64,000 bases of DNA from Liopterus haemorrhoidalis (GCA_963971575.1 OZ020611.1:53081466-53145465); one strand, 5' to 3'. Positions 1 through 11,353 are shown, numbered from the stretch's first letter. The notes: a model not told the origin generated them from the sequence alone. Numbers and translations are program-made.

Positions 1-81
1 AATCTTTACACGTGTGTATATTGTATTGTTCGAGAGTTTTGTATTTGTTTTTAAACAATTTTTCACGCATTTATTATTAAA

Positions 82-212
82 ATGGCAGATAAAGATTTTG
101 TTAGGGCTCAGAGTGATAATTTACCCAACATTGATGCATTTATGCTCATGGAATATATGAAAAATAATGAATGCTACAGTGCTGAAGAAATACGTGGTGT
201 CAAAGCAGACCT
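82..212 (+). CDS. First coding exon, SWIM-zinc-finger-like insect protein (partial)
   Basis: The exon opens with ATG at 82 and reads 43 complete codons plus two bases before a consensus GTAAGT donor at 213. The protein begins MADKDFVRAQSDNLPNIDAF and continues through LMEYMKNNECYSAEEIRGVK. From memory this resembles the N-terminus of an abundant insect protein family that goes on to a SWIM-type zinc finger, where an RGVK motif is followed by a conserved SSRESYGD-like block. No downstream exon was found in the next kilobases, so either the intron is long or this copy is a relic. That family is multicopy in some insects and may itself be mobile-element-derived. The exon structure is read directly from the sequence; the family assignment is recall and should be treated as tentative. 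Confidence 0.5.
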
Positions 213-895
213 GTAAGTAATTTTTATTTTATATTCTATAACTTTATGTAAACAAACGCTGCAACTCTGTAAAATGTAAATATTTATGTAATTTAGATGT
301 CAGAATTTTACTACATTGTTTACATGAAGTTACAAAACGTTAGAGGCATAATTGAAATACTGCAATATAAGTTATCTATTTTAATATAAAATTTAATTCG
401 GTAAACATGTATAAATTGTTTTTATAGAATTAAACTTTATTTTAATTAAAATCACTCTAACTTTACATAACCTATAAAAGTTATACAAAGAAATAAGTTC
501 ACAACAGACTATGTACGCCGGTAAGCTAGTAGTGTCATGCGTCAGTTAGAAGGGGTATGACGTCACACGTCGTTTTCGCGCGCTAAATACATTTATGATT
601 TTTTTAAGCCTTCAAATTACAAAAAAAAAAAATATTAAAAACTGTTTTTTATGTTTATATGCAACAAGAGGAATATAATAAAAAAAATTAAAAAAATCAT
701 GCCTATCCCCTATTTTAAATTTCGAACTGTGTTGACCGGTTCGGAATTATATCCATAAAAGCAAACATACTTGCGAGGGTAAGTCAAAAATTGTCCAATT
801 ATTGCCATTATTGCCAATTTTGAAAAGGTACTTTTTAACCCAATAATGGTATATTTTGAACTTAATAAAATTAATAATAGAATAAATCTCAATTC
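213..895. other. Likely intron or intergenic AT-rich sequence
   Basis: This stretch follows the donor at 213. It contains no convincing coding frame on either strand. The only local contrast is a GC-richer patch around 510-590. I see no TIR pair or RNA gene. Confidence 0.4.
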
Positions 896-1202
896 GAATT
901 TCGCTCTCAAAGATCTACTGTTGATGCTATTTTATCATATATAAATAAAGTTACAGTAAGTCTTGAAGCTGGTGAATTTTGTCTTTCAACATTTTTAGAC
1001 CTATGTAAAGCTTTTGATTGTGTCTCGCATAGCATACTAATAGAAAAACTTAAAGTATATAACTCTGATCCATGTAGCTGTTCACTTATTAAATCATATC
1101 TAAGCAATCGGAAACAATTTGTTATTTTTAATTAATAAATCTTCGGAGTCGCTGAATGTTGAACGAGCTGATTCACAAGGATCCATTTTAGGACACTTCT
1201 AT

Positions 1203-1774
1203 TTCTAATAATAATAATAATATTTATTGGTGTTATTATATTAAGCATGTTTACACAGGTCAAAATCAATATAAAATCAAGACATTACAACATAACATAT
1301 TAAAAACCAAAAACTTATCAAAAAAAGATAATTAAAATTAAATTAAAATTAAAATTAAAATCAAAATTAAAATCAAAATTAAAATTAAATTCAAAATTAA
1401 AATCAAAATTAAAATCAAAATTAAAATTAAAATCAAAATTAAAATTAAAATTAAAAACAAAATTAAAATTAAAATTAAAATTAAAATTAAAATCAAAATC
1501 AAAATCAAAATTAAAATCAAAATCAAAATTAAAATCAAGACATTGTACAATAACAAATTAAAATCAAAATTTATACAAATAAAAAATACAAAGTTAATAT
1601 AATAAAATCTTAATTATGTAAGTATATCTAAATGCCAGGAGCTGAGTGGCGGTGTGATAAACTTAATTAAAATAATAAATAACACATAAACATAAATTAT
1701 AATTTTTTTTTTTTTTACATAGTTATAATTTAAAAAGTAAACAGGTTTAAAATGTATAATTAAAATATTCTAAT
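1203..1774 (-). mobile_element. Nested LINE 3' end inserted in an older LINE, with 7-bp target duplication
   Basis: The insert interrupts the reverse transcriptase between the PQGS block and IYVND. TTCTAAT at 1203-1209 is repeated at 1768-1774 and is the candidate target-site duplication. The insert begins with (AAT)n followed by TTTATTGGTGTTAT and, after a short gap, ATGTTTACAC. The same order is found at 38,570-38,620 at the 3' end of the minus-strand LINE there, so this is probably a 5'-truncated 3' UTR of the same family. Its interior has expanded into a microsatellite. Confidence 0.7.
1332..1545. repeat. (AAAATT/AAAATC)n microsatellite
   Basis: About 35 units of a six-base repeat, AAAATT with scattered AAAATC variants, inside the nested LINE 3' UTR. 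One frame opens as an Ile-Leu repeat of 72 residues, which is a shadow of the repeat and not a gene. Confidence 0.95.
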
Positions 1775-2403
1775 CTACGTAAACGATTTCTCAAATTGCA
1801 TTGAAAATGATTCTATTTTATATGCAGATGATACCACCATAATCTCTCACTCACTATCATTAAATTTAATAAATGAAAATAATATAATCATTGAAAAAAC
1901 AAATGACTGTTTTCTTTCGAACGAATTATCCCTTATAATTCGAAAACTCAAAACCTTTAAATTAGTTGTAAAAACCATAAATTTTCAAATCCTTCTTCTG
2001 TTGCTTTTCTGGGTGTTTATGTTGACCCTGCACTTAAGTGGGATCAGCACGTAGAGATTCTTGCCAAATAAATATGCAGTCTCAAAAAAAATAATGTTAA
2101 TATCATATTATGCCCTATTTCAATGACATATTTTTTATGCCCCACTAGCTTGGGGATATTCTGTTTCAGCTTGTAGAATTTTTTCCCTTCAACGACGTGT
2201 ATTCGAATTTTAGGAAAAATTAACTATAGAGCTGATTGTAAGAATGCATTTAAAGAATTAGAAATAATGACATTACCTTCCCTTTATATTTATCAGTGTG
2301 TATTGTATGCCTATAAAAATAGAAATGTATGCCAACTGGCAACAGAATGCACTCGCATACTACTAGAAATAAAAACCATATATATCCAAACTTTTTACGT
2401 TTA

Positions 2404-2565
2404 ACTAAATGTTTAACGTTATTTTAATAACGTTATAAAGTACCTGTTTATGAATCGTTATAGGTTATTATAACGTTATAAAAATATCATTTCGTTATTA
2501 TATTAGAAATTTTAGTTAAATCGTTATTTTAACGTTATCAGGTATCGTTACGTTACGTTATCCAT
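2404..2565. repeat. Cluster of AACGTTA palindromes, transposon-end-like
   Basis: The palindromic core AACGTT with TAACGTTAT-type flanks occurs repeatedly in both orientations over 160 bases, ending in CGTTACGTTACGTTATCCATCCCTG. Subterminal arrays of short transposase-binding motifs of this kind are characteristic of hAT-type element ends. No paired end was found. Confidence 0.5.
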
Positions 2566-2589
2566 CCCTGGTTAAAAGTGTGGACAACA

Positions 2590-2835
2590 CTCCTTCATTC
2601 AGTCTTCAATCCGGATATGAGTCCGGCACTTATTTCAAACATATTCCACTATTAAAGTAATTAATGCGTCTGTTCCACAAGGATTAGATTTGGGACCAAT
2701 TTTATACATATTTTATATAAATGATATACATGTAAATAAAAATACTGAGCCTGCACTATTTGCGGCTGATTCGGCTGTATATACAATTTCTTGGTGACTT
2801 GATACAATTGTAAATAGATGTACACACTCTTCCAT
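2590..2835 (+). pseudogene. LINE reverse transcriptase fragment
   Basis: Plus-strand reading gives SVPQGLDLGPILYIFYIND and, about 20 residues later, LFAADSAVYT, which align with the PQGS-LGP and YADD boxes of Jockey-superfamily reverse transcriptases. A frame change lies just upstream of the first motif. The YADD aspartate pair is degraded to AADS, so the fragment is inactive. It follows the AACGTTA cluster directly and is separate from the 896-2400 relic, because it repeats the same palm motifs. Confidence 0.7.
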
Positions 2836-2839
2836 TAAA

Positions 2840-3715
2840 ATCCAAAAACCCTGCTCCCCAAACTGAAAGATCCATAATGGACCTCAGCTTTCAGACTTTG
2901 AAAACGCAGACACGGCATTTAACACCTAACATAATATTGGACAGGAGTTTTATTTCTGCAACAATTTAAATAATTTTTGCCGTACGTAGCACAGCACTTC
3001 TGAACAAACCAGTGAATGAGATCTTTACAGTGTATTAAATTTATTATTTTTTTTATTAATACTACATGTTTATATTTGATGTGTGTTTAATAGAGAAATT
3101 TATAATTAACTCTTGCCGCCTCATAATTATGACAGTTAAGGTGGCGATTCAATCGGGGACGCAAACCAGTTTTTCGCTACATTTGCATGCATACAAACAC
3201 ATTCCTATTTATCTTAAAAACAACAAATTTGAAAAGAATTTGGTTTCCTTTAGAGCGATCAGAATTTATAGTAGAACAACCTTATATTTTTATTTTTCAT
3301 TAAAACTAAATAGTTTTCGAGATGAATTGTAAAATATAATTTTCTGTATCTGTATCAATGTTAAAAATAGTTCAGCTGTTATCCGTTAGACTGCGGGCCG
3401 CGCGCTTTCTATATCAAATTTATTTCCACATGCGCTTCGCCAATCGAAGCATTGCTTCTTTTATGGCTAGCCATAAACTGATTAGATTATATTAGACTCT
3501 ATTTTGCATTATTTTGCTACATAAACAAATATTAATACTTGGTAAATATAATTTATATGATATATTTAGAAGTAAATCTAAAGTATATAGTTTTAACTAA
3601 ACATTCAAATAACAAATAGGAAAAATGACATTTTTATTTTTATTCAGTAAGGCAATAAATAAAATAGCCGAAAAAGTTTAAAATATAGTTTATTGTCAGA
3701 ATAATATAATAATAT
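2840..3715. other. No recognisable gene
   Basis: An 88-codon frame at 3066-3332 has no domain-like composition and no splice context. I see no repeats or RNA genes here. Confidence 0.4.
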
Positions 3716-3717
3716 CT

Positions 3718-4116
3718 CTTAGGACCAATCAGGATTTTGTCCTAATCAACCCCTAAAGGGCTGAATCTACAATCGGGGTGAACTATACATCCCTTCGTAT
3801 TTCCTGTGTTTGTTGAGTTAAAACGTTTCTTTCTGGCACATAGGTGTCTTTTTAAAATATCTCGAAATGGTTTTGACATTTTTTTAAAATTTCACCCCTA
3901 AAGGGGTGAATTATGATTTCAAGGATTCTTTAATTTCTCTTAGGACCAGTAAAATATCGATTTAGTTTTTTCTTATAAAGATTACCAATACAAAGGCCGA
4001 AAACCCTATTTCAGGATTTTGTCCTAATCAACCCCTAAATAGGTGAATCTACATTCGGACTTAATTATACATCCCGTCGTATTTCCTGTATTTGTTGAGT
4101 CATAACATTTCTTTTT
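3718..4116 (+). repeat. Pair of ~105-bp direct repeats, 282 bp apart
   Basis: TCAGGATTTTGTCCTAATCA begins both copies (3729 and 4011). They stay alignable through CATCCC(T/G)TCGTATTTCCTGT and TTGTTGAGT to about 3834 and 4116. A CTTAGGACCA segment also recurs (3718 and 3938) and CCCTAAAGGGGTGAA elements lie between. This looks like a tandemly duplicated segment of a dispersed repeat. Confidence 0.8.
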
Positions 4117-4294
4117 CCCCCAGAATTTTTGGAGAAAAATGTATTTTAGGCGTTAGGACCTTTTTTTTAGGTCATCACTTGTATTTGTCCCCCTCAAATT
4201 TTACTAAAAAATTTTCTAGCCCCAGATTTTAAGAGCTAGCGCCGCCACTGCACCTCTCACATTAACTAGTTGTAATATTTCTTTTCTTACAAAT

Positions 4295-4425
4295 GCATAA
4301 TTATGTAAAAACCGGGACAATCGACCGTCCCGAAAACATTTTTCGGGACACCGGGACAATGTACCTAAAATCGGGACAATCCCGGAAAACCGGGACGGAT
4401 GGTCACCCACGGTCACCCCTAACTA
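4295..4425. repeat. CGGGACA motif array, probable hAT-type end
   Basis: CGGGAC or its complement GTCCCG occurs about seven times in 130 bases, ending CACGGTCACCCCTAAC. The arrangement resembles subterminal repeats of a hAT-like element. Short frames on both strands here are shadows of the repeat. Confidence 0.5.
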
Positions 4426-4593
4426 TAAGGAATATTATTCACTCTACCGTCATATACATTTGTAAGTCTCTACTATAATTACCTGGACATGCACCTCCAT
4501 ATAGTTTGCATATCAATAAGCGATTCATTTGATGAACTCCTGTCGACGTTTTGAACTGATTCATTTTCATTAGATTTCAGTTTCTTTGACCTT

Positions 4594-4594
4594 A

Positions 4595-4626
<32 letters not shown>

Positions 4627-4712
4627 ATAATAATAATGGACGCTTGTCAAGACCTGAAAAACCCCAAATAATAATAATAATGATAAATAATACTAATAAT
4701 AATGAGAGTTAA
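4594..4712 (+). repeat. (TAA)n microsatellite flanking a LINE 3' tail motif
   Basis: Two TAA-rich runs flank GGACGCTTGTCAAGACCTGA and then AACCCCAAATAATAAT. The reverse complement of 26,330-26,370 carries nearly the same block at the 3' end of the R2-type LINE there, so this is probably a minimal 3' stub of that family. Confidence 0.6.
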
Positions 4713-5585
4713 AATTATTTATACAATTAAAAAAAATATATAAATTACATACAAATTTTCCAATTTTCTTTTATGATATTCTTTCATAGATTTCGCTCTT
4801 TTACTGCGTTTGCGACTTTTTGATAAAGGTCTACGTGTGGGTGGCATATTGACCTAATAAAATTTTTAAAAAAATCTGTATTTCAAAAATACGGTATTTG
4901 CTATGTAGCGTATTGACTATACAAGTATTTTGTACATGCGATTTAAATTTCAAAATATTCATCAACCTATTATCTGCTTAGAAGCAAGTTTTGATAGCTG
5001 TTTTGGCAAATATTCGAGCTAACTATCTCTCTCTAAGTTTGACTAGTGGCGCCTACGGACACCGGGCGGCGGATGTTATGACAAGATAGGTTTCGAATCG
5101 CCATCTTAAGAGTTAGATGAAAAATTAAAATAGCTGACGTTAATTAGTTAGGTGTGGTATTTCTGTCGCTGCACCTGTGACATGACTTACTGTGTAAACC
5201 CATTCATAACAAAATATTCATCGTTTTATTTCAAATAAAATGAGTAACTCATAAACATAGAATCAAATTATCCTTGATCACTATATAAGGACAGAATTTA
5301 AACGTAAAAACCTCAATTACCCCTAAATTTATTTAAGATAACACTAAAAAAAAAAAAAATCACCATTCTTGCGCTTACTATTTAGAAATATATAATAAAT
5401 AAACCCATAAAACCCTCGTAAACAAGTTACAATTTAAAAGTTTTAAATAATTACATCGGTCCTAAAACTCCTTTCAAACATGTATCCTTAATATTTAAAC
5501 AAACGAAATCCTGAATCAAACAAATTAAAATCATACCGTCTTCAAATTTAAATATCAGCACATCTCTTGCAAAATTAAACTGCAT
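4713..5585. other. No recognisable gene; 3' flank of the motif-repeat gene
   Basis: AT-rich sequence downstream (minus strand) of the exon ending at 5634. It would hold the following intron or a terminal exon, but no convincing acceptor plus coding frame was found. Confidence 0.35.
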
Positions 5586-5633
5586 TCATACCATGCAAAG
5601 CAACGTCAGCAATAAACAAAAAAAAGTACTAAC

Positions 5634-6947
5634 CACTTTTCCGTTGAGGGGCTGCGAGACGGCGTAAGGGTTTGTCTGCACACCCACCCCTGATCTGGGG
5701 GTGGGTTTCGGCGGTCGCGGCGGCGGCGATACAGGCGGCTTGTTCTTACGAAGCACACAACTTTTTAAGTCACTTAAAAAAGGATTTTTAGAAACACTGG
5801 GTTTTTGAATCACTTTTTGATTTGTTATGTTGGTAATAGAGTTTTGATTGTCATATTTGGAGTTATCTGTAAAGTTAGCAGAACTCTGGTCGTATTTGGA
5901 ACTGTCACTTGATTTTAGATTTGGGAAGCTGGTAAAACATTCATAATCATTATTTCTCATGTCTTTTTGTGCAAAATTATCAAGTATCATTTTTTGGTTA
6001 CCACTGTTTGTTATAATTTGCACCCCTTCGTAATCATTGTTTACAACATTTTTTTCATTTTCATAAAACATGTTTTTACTTGTTTGAAACTCAAAATTTT
6101 CATTGAAATAGTTTTTATCATGAGCAAATGCTCTCGCTTTCAAATCACTCTGACATACTTCGTTTTCGTAACAACGTTGGTTTTCTTCAAATTGTCTCTC
6201 CTTTTGAGGTGCTTGTAATTTTTTCATATCTAAAACATTATCTTCTTCATAAAGAGCATTTCTTTTATCTCTTGGCGTTAACTGTTTTGAAAAATCTATA
6301 TTTTTTGTTGGATGGACTTTTGAAAAAGGTTCATTGGTATAATCTCTTTCAACCTGGTTAAATTTTCTTCCAAATTGTGGAGAATATTGGGCATTTCCTG
6401 TTTCAGTCGAAGAAAAATTCTGAGATCCAAAGTCGAAATTCTTTCTTCCAAATTGCGGAGAAAATTGTGGATTTAAAACTTCATTATGAGTCTCAAATTT
6501 TCGTCCCAACTGTGGAGAAAACTGCGCTCCGTTTCTTTGAAAAACTTCATTAACTGGGTTGTCCAAAATCTGTTTCCTTTCAAACTGTGGTGAAAGTTGT
6601 GAATTATATTGTTCATAATTTTGGAGTACATTTAAATCCATAACACTCTGAAACTCCTGTCTTTGGTATTGAGGATAAAATCCCGGATAATTCCTTGGGG
6701 GCAGTGGTATAACATTTCCATTAGGATATCCAAAGCCATCAAACTTCAGGTTTGGGAAACTTATGGAGAATTCAGAGCTTATCCGATTTCCATAGTAGTG
6801 TGGGTGAAATGGTGGTTGTCTTGGATATAGAGGTGGTGCATGAGGTTCTTCTGGTGGTGCTGATGGTTGTTGGCGGGGTGGTATGGGTGGTGGTGAAGCT
6901 ATTTCACGACGTTGTATTATGACGTCCCAATTTGCTTGATCTTTACC
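5634..6947 (-). CDS. Coding exon 2 of an unrecognised disordered protein with four QFSPQFGRK-like motifs and an SH3-ligand tail
   Basis: This exon continues from the ATG exon at 10,806-10,955. CAG at 6950-6948 is the acceptor and GTTAGT reading down from 5633 is the likely donor, giving exactly 438 codons in phase 0. The start is proline-rich (SPPPIPPRQQPSAPPEEP). About 120 residues in, a motif recurs four times at spacings of 23-29 residues: QLSPQFERK, QFSPQLGRK, QFSPQFGRK and QYSPQFGRK. The middle is rich in Asn, Asp, Ser and Tyr (DNSKYDNQNS-like) and looks disordered. The end has NPFLSDLKSCVLRKNKPPVS followed by PPPRPPKPTPR, which contains class I/II PxxP SH3-binding motifs. There is no signal peptide or membrane segment. 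If the donor is not used, the frame runs on to a stop at 5586. The four spaced motifs resemble short linear docking sites; cytoskeletal or signalling scaffold is inference only. Confidence 0.75.
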
Positions 6948-7325
6948 CTGAGTGAAAAAGTTTTAAGAATTTATGAAAGTTTTTAATAAATAAGTTGTGA
7001 GATTTTTAAAGAGTTCTTGATAGTAAAATATATGGATTGATACAGGGACGAAAGAAAATTTCAATACTAACAAAATTATTACAAATAACCATCATATTCT
7101 AGAACAGTGTTTCCCAAACTTTATCTACACAAGAACATAATCACGAGTTCAGGTCATATCTCGGTAGCTATTTATTTTTTTAAGGACATTTATTCTTCAT
7201 TATTGTAGGCTGTTTGCTTGACTGAAACAGTGCGAAATTTTGTCCTTAAGAAAGTGTAAGTTATGACGTATTTATTATTTTAACACATTTTACATCGCAT
7301 TTTAACAATCTATTGAACTGATCAA

Positions 7326-8237
7326 TAGGGTTGCACCGATAAACAAATTAGCTGATTACAGATTAATCGACCTTTTCCTATTGGCCAATCCCGGTTAATC
7401 GCCGGGATTATTTATAATATACATAGAATCTGTCGGCTAGCAATACATGTATAGTACCCTCTGATTATACGGTTTGTACGATTTATGATTTATTGCTATA
7501 TGCCAGAGTTGGCAAAACTATGGTCTTCGGGCCGCATGCACCCTGAGTGCACCGTTAATTTCTGCACACACGTTTAAAACTTTCATGATTTTATCAATTA
7601 CCCGATCATACTACTTATTATTTACATGATTTAATTTAAACATGCACTAAAAAATAAAAAACAAATTTTAGTTTCCAAATTTCGCACGTATTTGACGAAA
7701 AATAAAATCATGGGGCGAAAAAAACGTTTATATGAGTTAACGGAAAAATATTTCAGTAAACTTTATAAATTTCAATAAACTTGAACATAACTAAAAAGTA
7801 AACTGATATTTTTTAATCATAGAATGATTTATACCATGACAGATATTTTCGTTTTATATGGCTACATGGAAATACGTCCAGAATATATTTTGGAATATTG
7901 TGGTTCAATTAAAGGATTTCTTATATGGGCGACCTGGCATTTTTATTTTGTCCCATGACCAATATGTGTTAACCGAAGAACTTTAAAGTGCACTTCTAAA
8001 TGAAAATGTGTAATTTAAAAAGTTTATATATATATATAGACTTATTACATGTTGAATCCAATATTTTTCAAATTTCTCCGTCACCCATGGTTTTCTTGCA
8101 CCAACATACGTGTCTAGCAATAATAATAAAAATAAGAATGGCCGATTATCAAAACCGATTTTATGGTCAAAAAGTCGATACCGATTGATCGGTAAAATAG
8201 CCGGAAGATTATCTGTCAATTAATCAGTGCAATCCTA
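7326..8237. mobile_element. hAT-like MITE with TAGGGTTGCACCGAT ends
   Basis: TAGGGTTGCACCGAT at 7326 faces ATCAGTGCAATCCTA ending at 8237; the terminal repeats match 13 of 15. Inside each end are short repeats related to CCGATTA, CGGTTAATCG and CCGATTGATCGG, the subterminal pattern expected of hAT ends. No transposase frame is present. Confidence 0.6.
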
Positions 8238-8659
8238 ATTAATATAGTAAATCAAGTCAGTAGATTATAATAACAAAACCAAAATAGGGACAAGAATAGG
8301 GATAAAAAATAATGGTCAGAACGACTGTAAAGAAAGTAGCTTTCTGCATACTGAACTTATTTTTACCTACAGTGCTCAGTTCCAAATCAAGTTGTTTTCG
8401 AAATAATGGCCGAAAATTAAAATTTGCAATTTAAATCTACTTACGATCGTATTTGCTGGATTCGTATAATTTTCAAGTAATTAGAAGATGTAGATTTAAA
8501 AAAAGTTTTTAACTCTCAAGTCAAAATAAGCTTGATAATTATGTTACTTCTTTTTGAAGTGTCATACTTGAGTCCGAGTGTTTCACGTATTGTCCACACA
8601 TATTAGTGTTGCATGTGTAACACAAATGTAAGAGATCTACACATTAAGTTTTTCCTGGT

Positions 8660-8805
8660 GAATTATACATCCGTGATTTTCCAATGCTGAGGAAGAAAAT
8701 ATACCGGAAAATATTTTAGATCTTTTTGCCGGTACCGGGTATTGAACCCTGGTCCACTGCTCAGTTATTCACGCACTAACTAGTTGAGCCACGACCGTTC
8801 TCCTT
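8660..8805 (-). mobile_element. tRNA-derived SINE or tRNA relic
   Basis: Read on the minus strand, TGGCTCAACTAGTTAGTGCG (8791-8772) matches a Pol III A box, and GGGTTCAATACCC (8749-8737) matches a B box at suitable spacing. The cloverleaf is not intact. Downstream AT-rich sequence would be the SINE body. Confidence 0.55.
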
Positions 8806-9604
8806 TATTACTTTACAAATATTTTATACACAAGATTGATATTTGTTAATATATATATAAACTAACTTATTATCCAGATGAATAGATTGCAACATTTCTC
8901 TAGAAATTATCTGATACCCAGTGAAAATCTTTATAGTAAGTTTAAGTGTATTCTTATTCCCCTCCGCAAATTAAATCACATGCAACACATACAGGATGTT
9001 GTTAAAGCGTGTCGTATAACTTCCGGAACGTCGGAACCGAAAAAAAAATGTTTACTTCGATTTAAATTCCAATTAGGAATCGAAGAAAGAACAATAAAAT
9101 ATGAATTAATATACAATATCAGTTCAACTGATCCATATCAGAATTAAAAAACAATTTGGGTTATTAAAATCGTTTGTAATTTACTTTTAGATTTACAAAA
9201 AATCCAATTATTAAAAAATGTAATACTACGAAAATGTTGAAAATAAATATATCCTATTCATTCTGAATGTGGTTGGTGAAACATTCTTATTCACCCAAGA
9301 AAAATTTGGTTGAAATTTTAGTTCATAAATTAGTATTAGAGTGTACAGTACGAATAATAATCAAAAAGTACGGTGAATGCCGCCACGAATAAATAAATAA
9401 ATATTTTTAATTATCAACACATATAAAAAAATATAAATTTGTATATAAATTCAATTAGCCGTAAATTGTTTAAAACTTTAACAAAAAATATTTAATAGTT
9501 AACAATATTTTGAGGCCCGGTTAGATTTCCCAAGGACTGGCGTTTAAGAAACACTGCTCTAATATTTATGGAAATTTAATTATTCTACAAGATGGGCCAT
9601 AATA

Positions 9605-10173
9605 CCCTTTTCACACTAGATGTTTAAGATGAGTGAACTTTAAGTCCACCGATGTTTACGATCGGTTTGCTTTCACACTAAATGTTTAAATCTTCTTCTG
9701 CTACGGTAATTTTGTTCTTAAGTTAGGTCAGGAAATAACTAGTTTGAACTGCGCAGACGCATATTTTGAATCATTATTAAACACATATGGATATTTGATT
9801 CTATTCTACAATAAAAATACTACAATAAAGAATATATTACACCTGTATTAACATATAAGTCATTACATTTTATTTTAATTATTGTAGCTTTGTATCGTAT
9901 TAAATACATTATTTTAATTATAACAATAAGTATAAACTTCTTATAATGTCGATATAGTATTCTTGTTTACGATAATAGAAATGTTGACAGCACAAATTCA
10001 ATCAATTTATTTTTTTTATGTTAGAAATTATATTGGCAATTCCGACAACCTTTAACACGCAGATCTTTGTTTTAAACTCAGTTTGTGTTAAGGCGAGGTT
10101 ACATGCTTTTACGTCAACACTTCAATTCACCCTCACTTCAACATCGGATCTTAAACATCTAGTGTGAAAAGGG
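9605..10173. mobile_element. MITE, ~26-bp TIRs, TA target site
   Basis: CCCTTTTCACACTAGATGTT TAAGAT at 9605 is matched perfectly in inverted orientation by the right end finishing at 10,173. TA lies immediately outside both ends. A subterminal copy, TTTCACACTAAATGTTTAAA, occurs near 9670. The 569-bp element is non-coding and lies in the host intron. Confidence 0.85.
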
Positions 10174-10805
10174 TATAAGTTATATAGGAATTAAAACATT
10201 CAATAACTTACTTTTAAATTAAATGTTTTAATTTTGTAATCTCATATTTAAAAGGTCACTAGAAGGAAATCATGGGTAACTGCATTGTCGTCATATAAAC
10301 AACAGACACACTCTATGCCTTAGCATTGTTTATTATGAAGCCAAAACCCTGTGGAGACGATTAGGAGATTTTCCCCTAGGTGTCTGTCGCTTTTTACTTC
10401 AGAAGGTAGAATTAAAAGTTTGAATGGCGTCAGAAGTTTGAAAGTGTACTGAGAAGTATAGTGAAAAACTTTACGTCCGGTGAAAAGCCAGCTTAAGCTT
10501 ACCATTTCATTAAATACCTTGCAATAATTTATTGAAAAATAAATATTTCTCAATACCAGGGGATCTTAATTCAATTTATGAAAAACTTCTACAGACGCAA
10601 AACCAAAAGGAATCATGTATCTGGCGCCGAGTTTTAAATTATAATATGCAATTTAAATCCTCATATTTTAGAAATAATTCTTAAAATCAAAAATTTATTC
10701 TGACATAAATGTTAAAAATAATGACTTACTTGAAAATATACTATCAAACTCCCTAAAATTTTAACTCACAAATGATTAATGTTCAAACTATCATAAATTT
10801 TCTAC

Positions 10806-10955
10806 CTGTGACAGTGGTCTACAGTCCACACTATGTCTCCTTCTCCTAGCTGGTGGACTTGGTGTAGGACGCAAGCGCAATAAAAACGTAACCTCGTCTT
10901 CCGTTTCCTCTTCATCCTCACAATCGCCATCCATCCGCAACCGATCGCTTTCCAT
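10806..10955 (-). CDS. First coding exon of the motif-repeat protein
   Basis: ATG at 10,955 opens 50 codons ending in CAG followed by the donor GTAGAA, phase 0, matching the phase-0 acceptor at 6948. The peptide starts MESDRLRMDGDCEDEEETED, an acidic patch. It continues EVTFLLRLRPTPSPPARRRR HSVDCRPLSQ, where a basic RRRRHS stretch could be a phosphorylation or nuclear-targeting site. An in-frame stop (TAG at 10,960-10,958, two bases above the ATG when read on the minus strand as CTAAATGG context) supports this ATG as the start. The intron of 3,858 bp is filled with transposon relics. The gene is not recognised by name; the exon pair is supported by compatible phase and shared proline-rich, low-complexity composition. 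Confidence 0.7.
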
Positions 10956-11353
10956 TTAGGGACGCCAAGTGTTATAATCTCCGCATGCTGATCACGCCTG
11001 ATATAATGTTATTCAGTGAACGTACCGCGATTCCATACGTGACAGAGTATTTCACTGTGCGACTGTACTGTCTATGGATCTAGAAGGGTTGTGCTGACTG
11101 CAGAAATTTTTATTAAAAACTTTAAGGGAAAGTTTTATCGAATTTATTAGGATTTGGGAATGCATTTCACGCCTACGAGTTATTCAATCGATGGTTGATA
11201 TACAGTGGAGTTTGTGGTTAGTAACAGTTATTAATTTATCGAAGTATCTGCATGTATGAAATTCATTTCCCTTTGCTATGATCGCAGTAATACAATTTTA
11301 ACCTATAACACCAAGTCTTAATTTGCATTTGTAGTATCAAATAACAACGGTTA
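10956..11353 (-). promoter_or_regulatory. Presumed 5' UTR/promoter region of the motif-repeat gene
   Basis: The sequence upstream of the ATG at 10,955 is somewhat GC-richer than its surroundings and free of recognisable repeats until the MITE at 11,354. No certain TATA box or initiator can be assigned, so the call rests on position only. Confidence 0.3.

Larger units (their letters stand above)
896..2400 (+). pseudogene. LINE reverse transcriptase relic, Jockey/CR1 group, split by an insertion
   Basis: On the plus strand 896-1135 reads FRSQRSTVDAI followed by FLDLCKAFDCVSHSILIEKL, the fingers/palm region of a non-LTR reverse transcriptase with the catalytic-block A aspartate. Bases 1153-1205 give a PQGSILG-like motif (DSQGSILGHFYF). 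Reading stops at a foreign insertion (1203-1774) and resumes at about 1770 with IYVNDF and then LYADDTTIISHS, the YADD catalytic box. Later frames give FLGVYVDPALKWDQHVEIL, PLAWGYSVSA and LQRRVFRILGKINYRADCKN, the thumb and C-terminal region, to about 2,400. Stops and frame changes show it is dead. The same type of C-terminal sequence recurs at about 60,900-61,440. The element is 5'-truncated, since no endonuclease domain is seen. Confidence 0.85.
7104..9548. mobile_element. Candidate hAT element in the intron
   Basis: CAGTGTTTCCCAAACTTTAT at 7104 faces GTTTAAGAAACACTG ending at 9548; the outer CAGTGTTTC bases match and the next positions are partly conserved, as in hAT terminal repeats. Flanking octamers (TTCTAGAA and CTCTAATA) match only partly, so the target duplication is eroded or absent. 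No transposase remains; an 89-codon frame at 8878-9147 is not recognisable. A MITE and a SINE lie inside. Confidence 0.4.

Noticed and set aside
1338..1556. 72-residue Ile/Leu repeat frame
   Set aside because: Translation of an AAAATT microsatellite, not a protein.
5967..6361. Two plus frames of 77-83 codons
   Set aside because: Antisense to the motif-repeat exon and full of Phe/Leu from its Lys/Asn codons.
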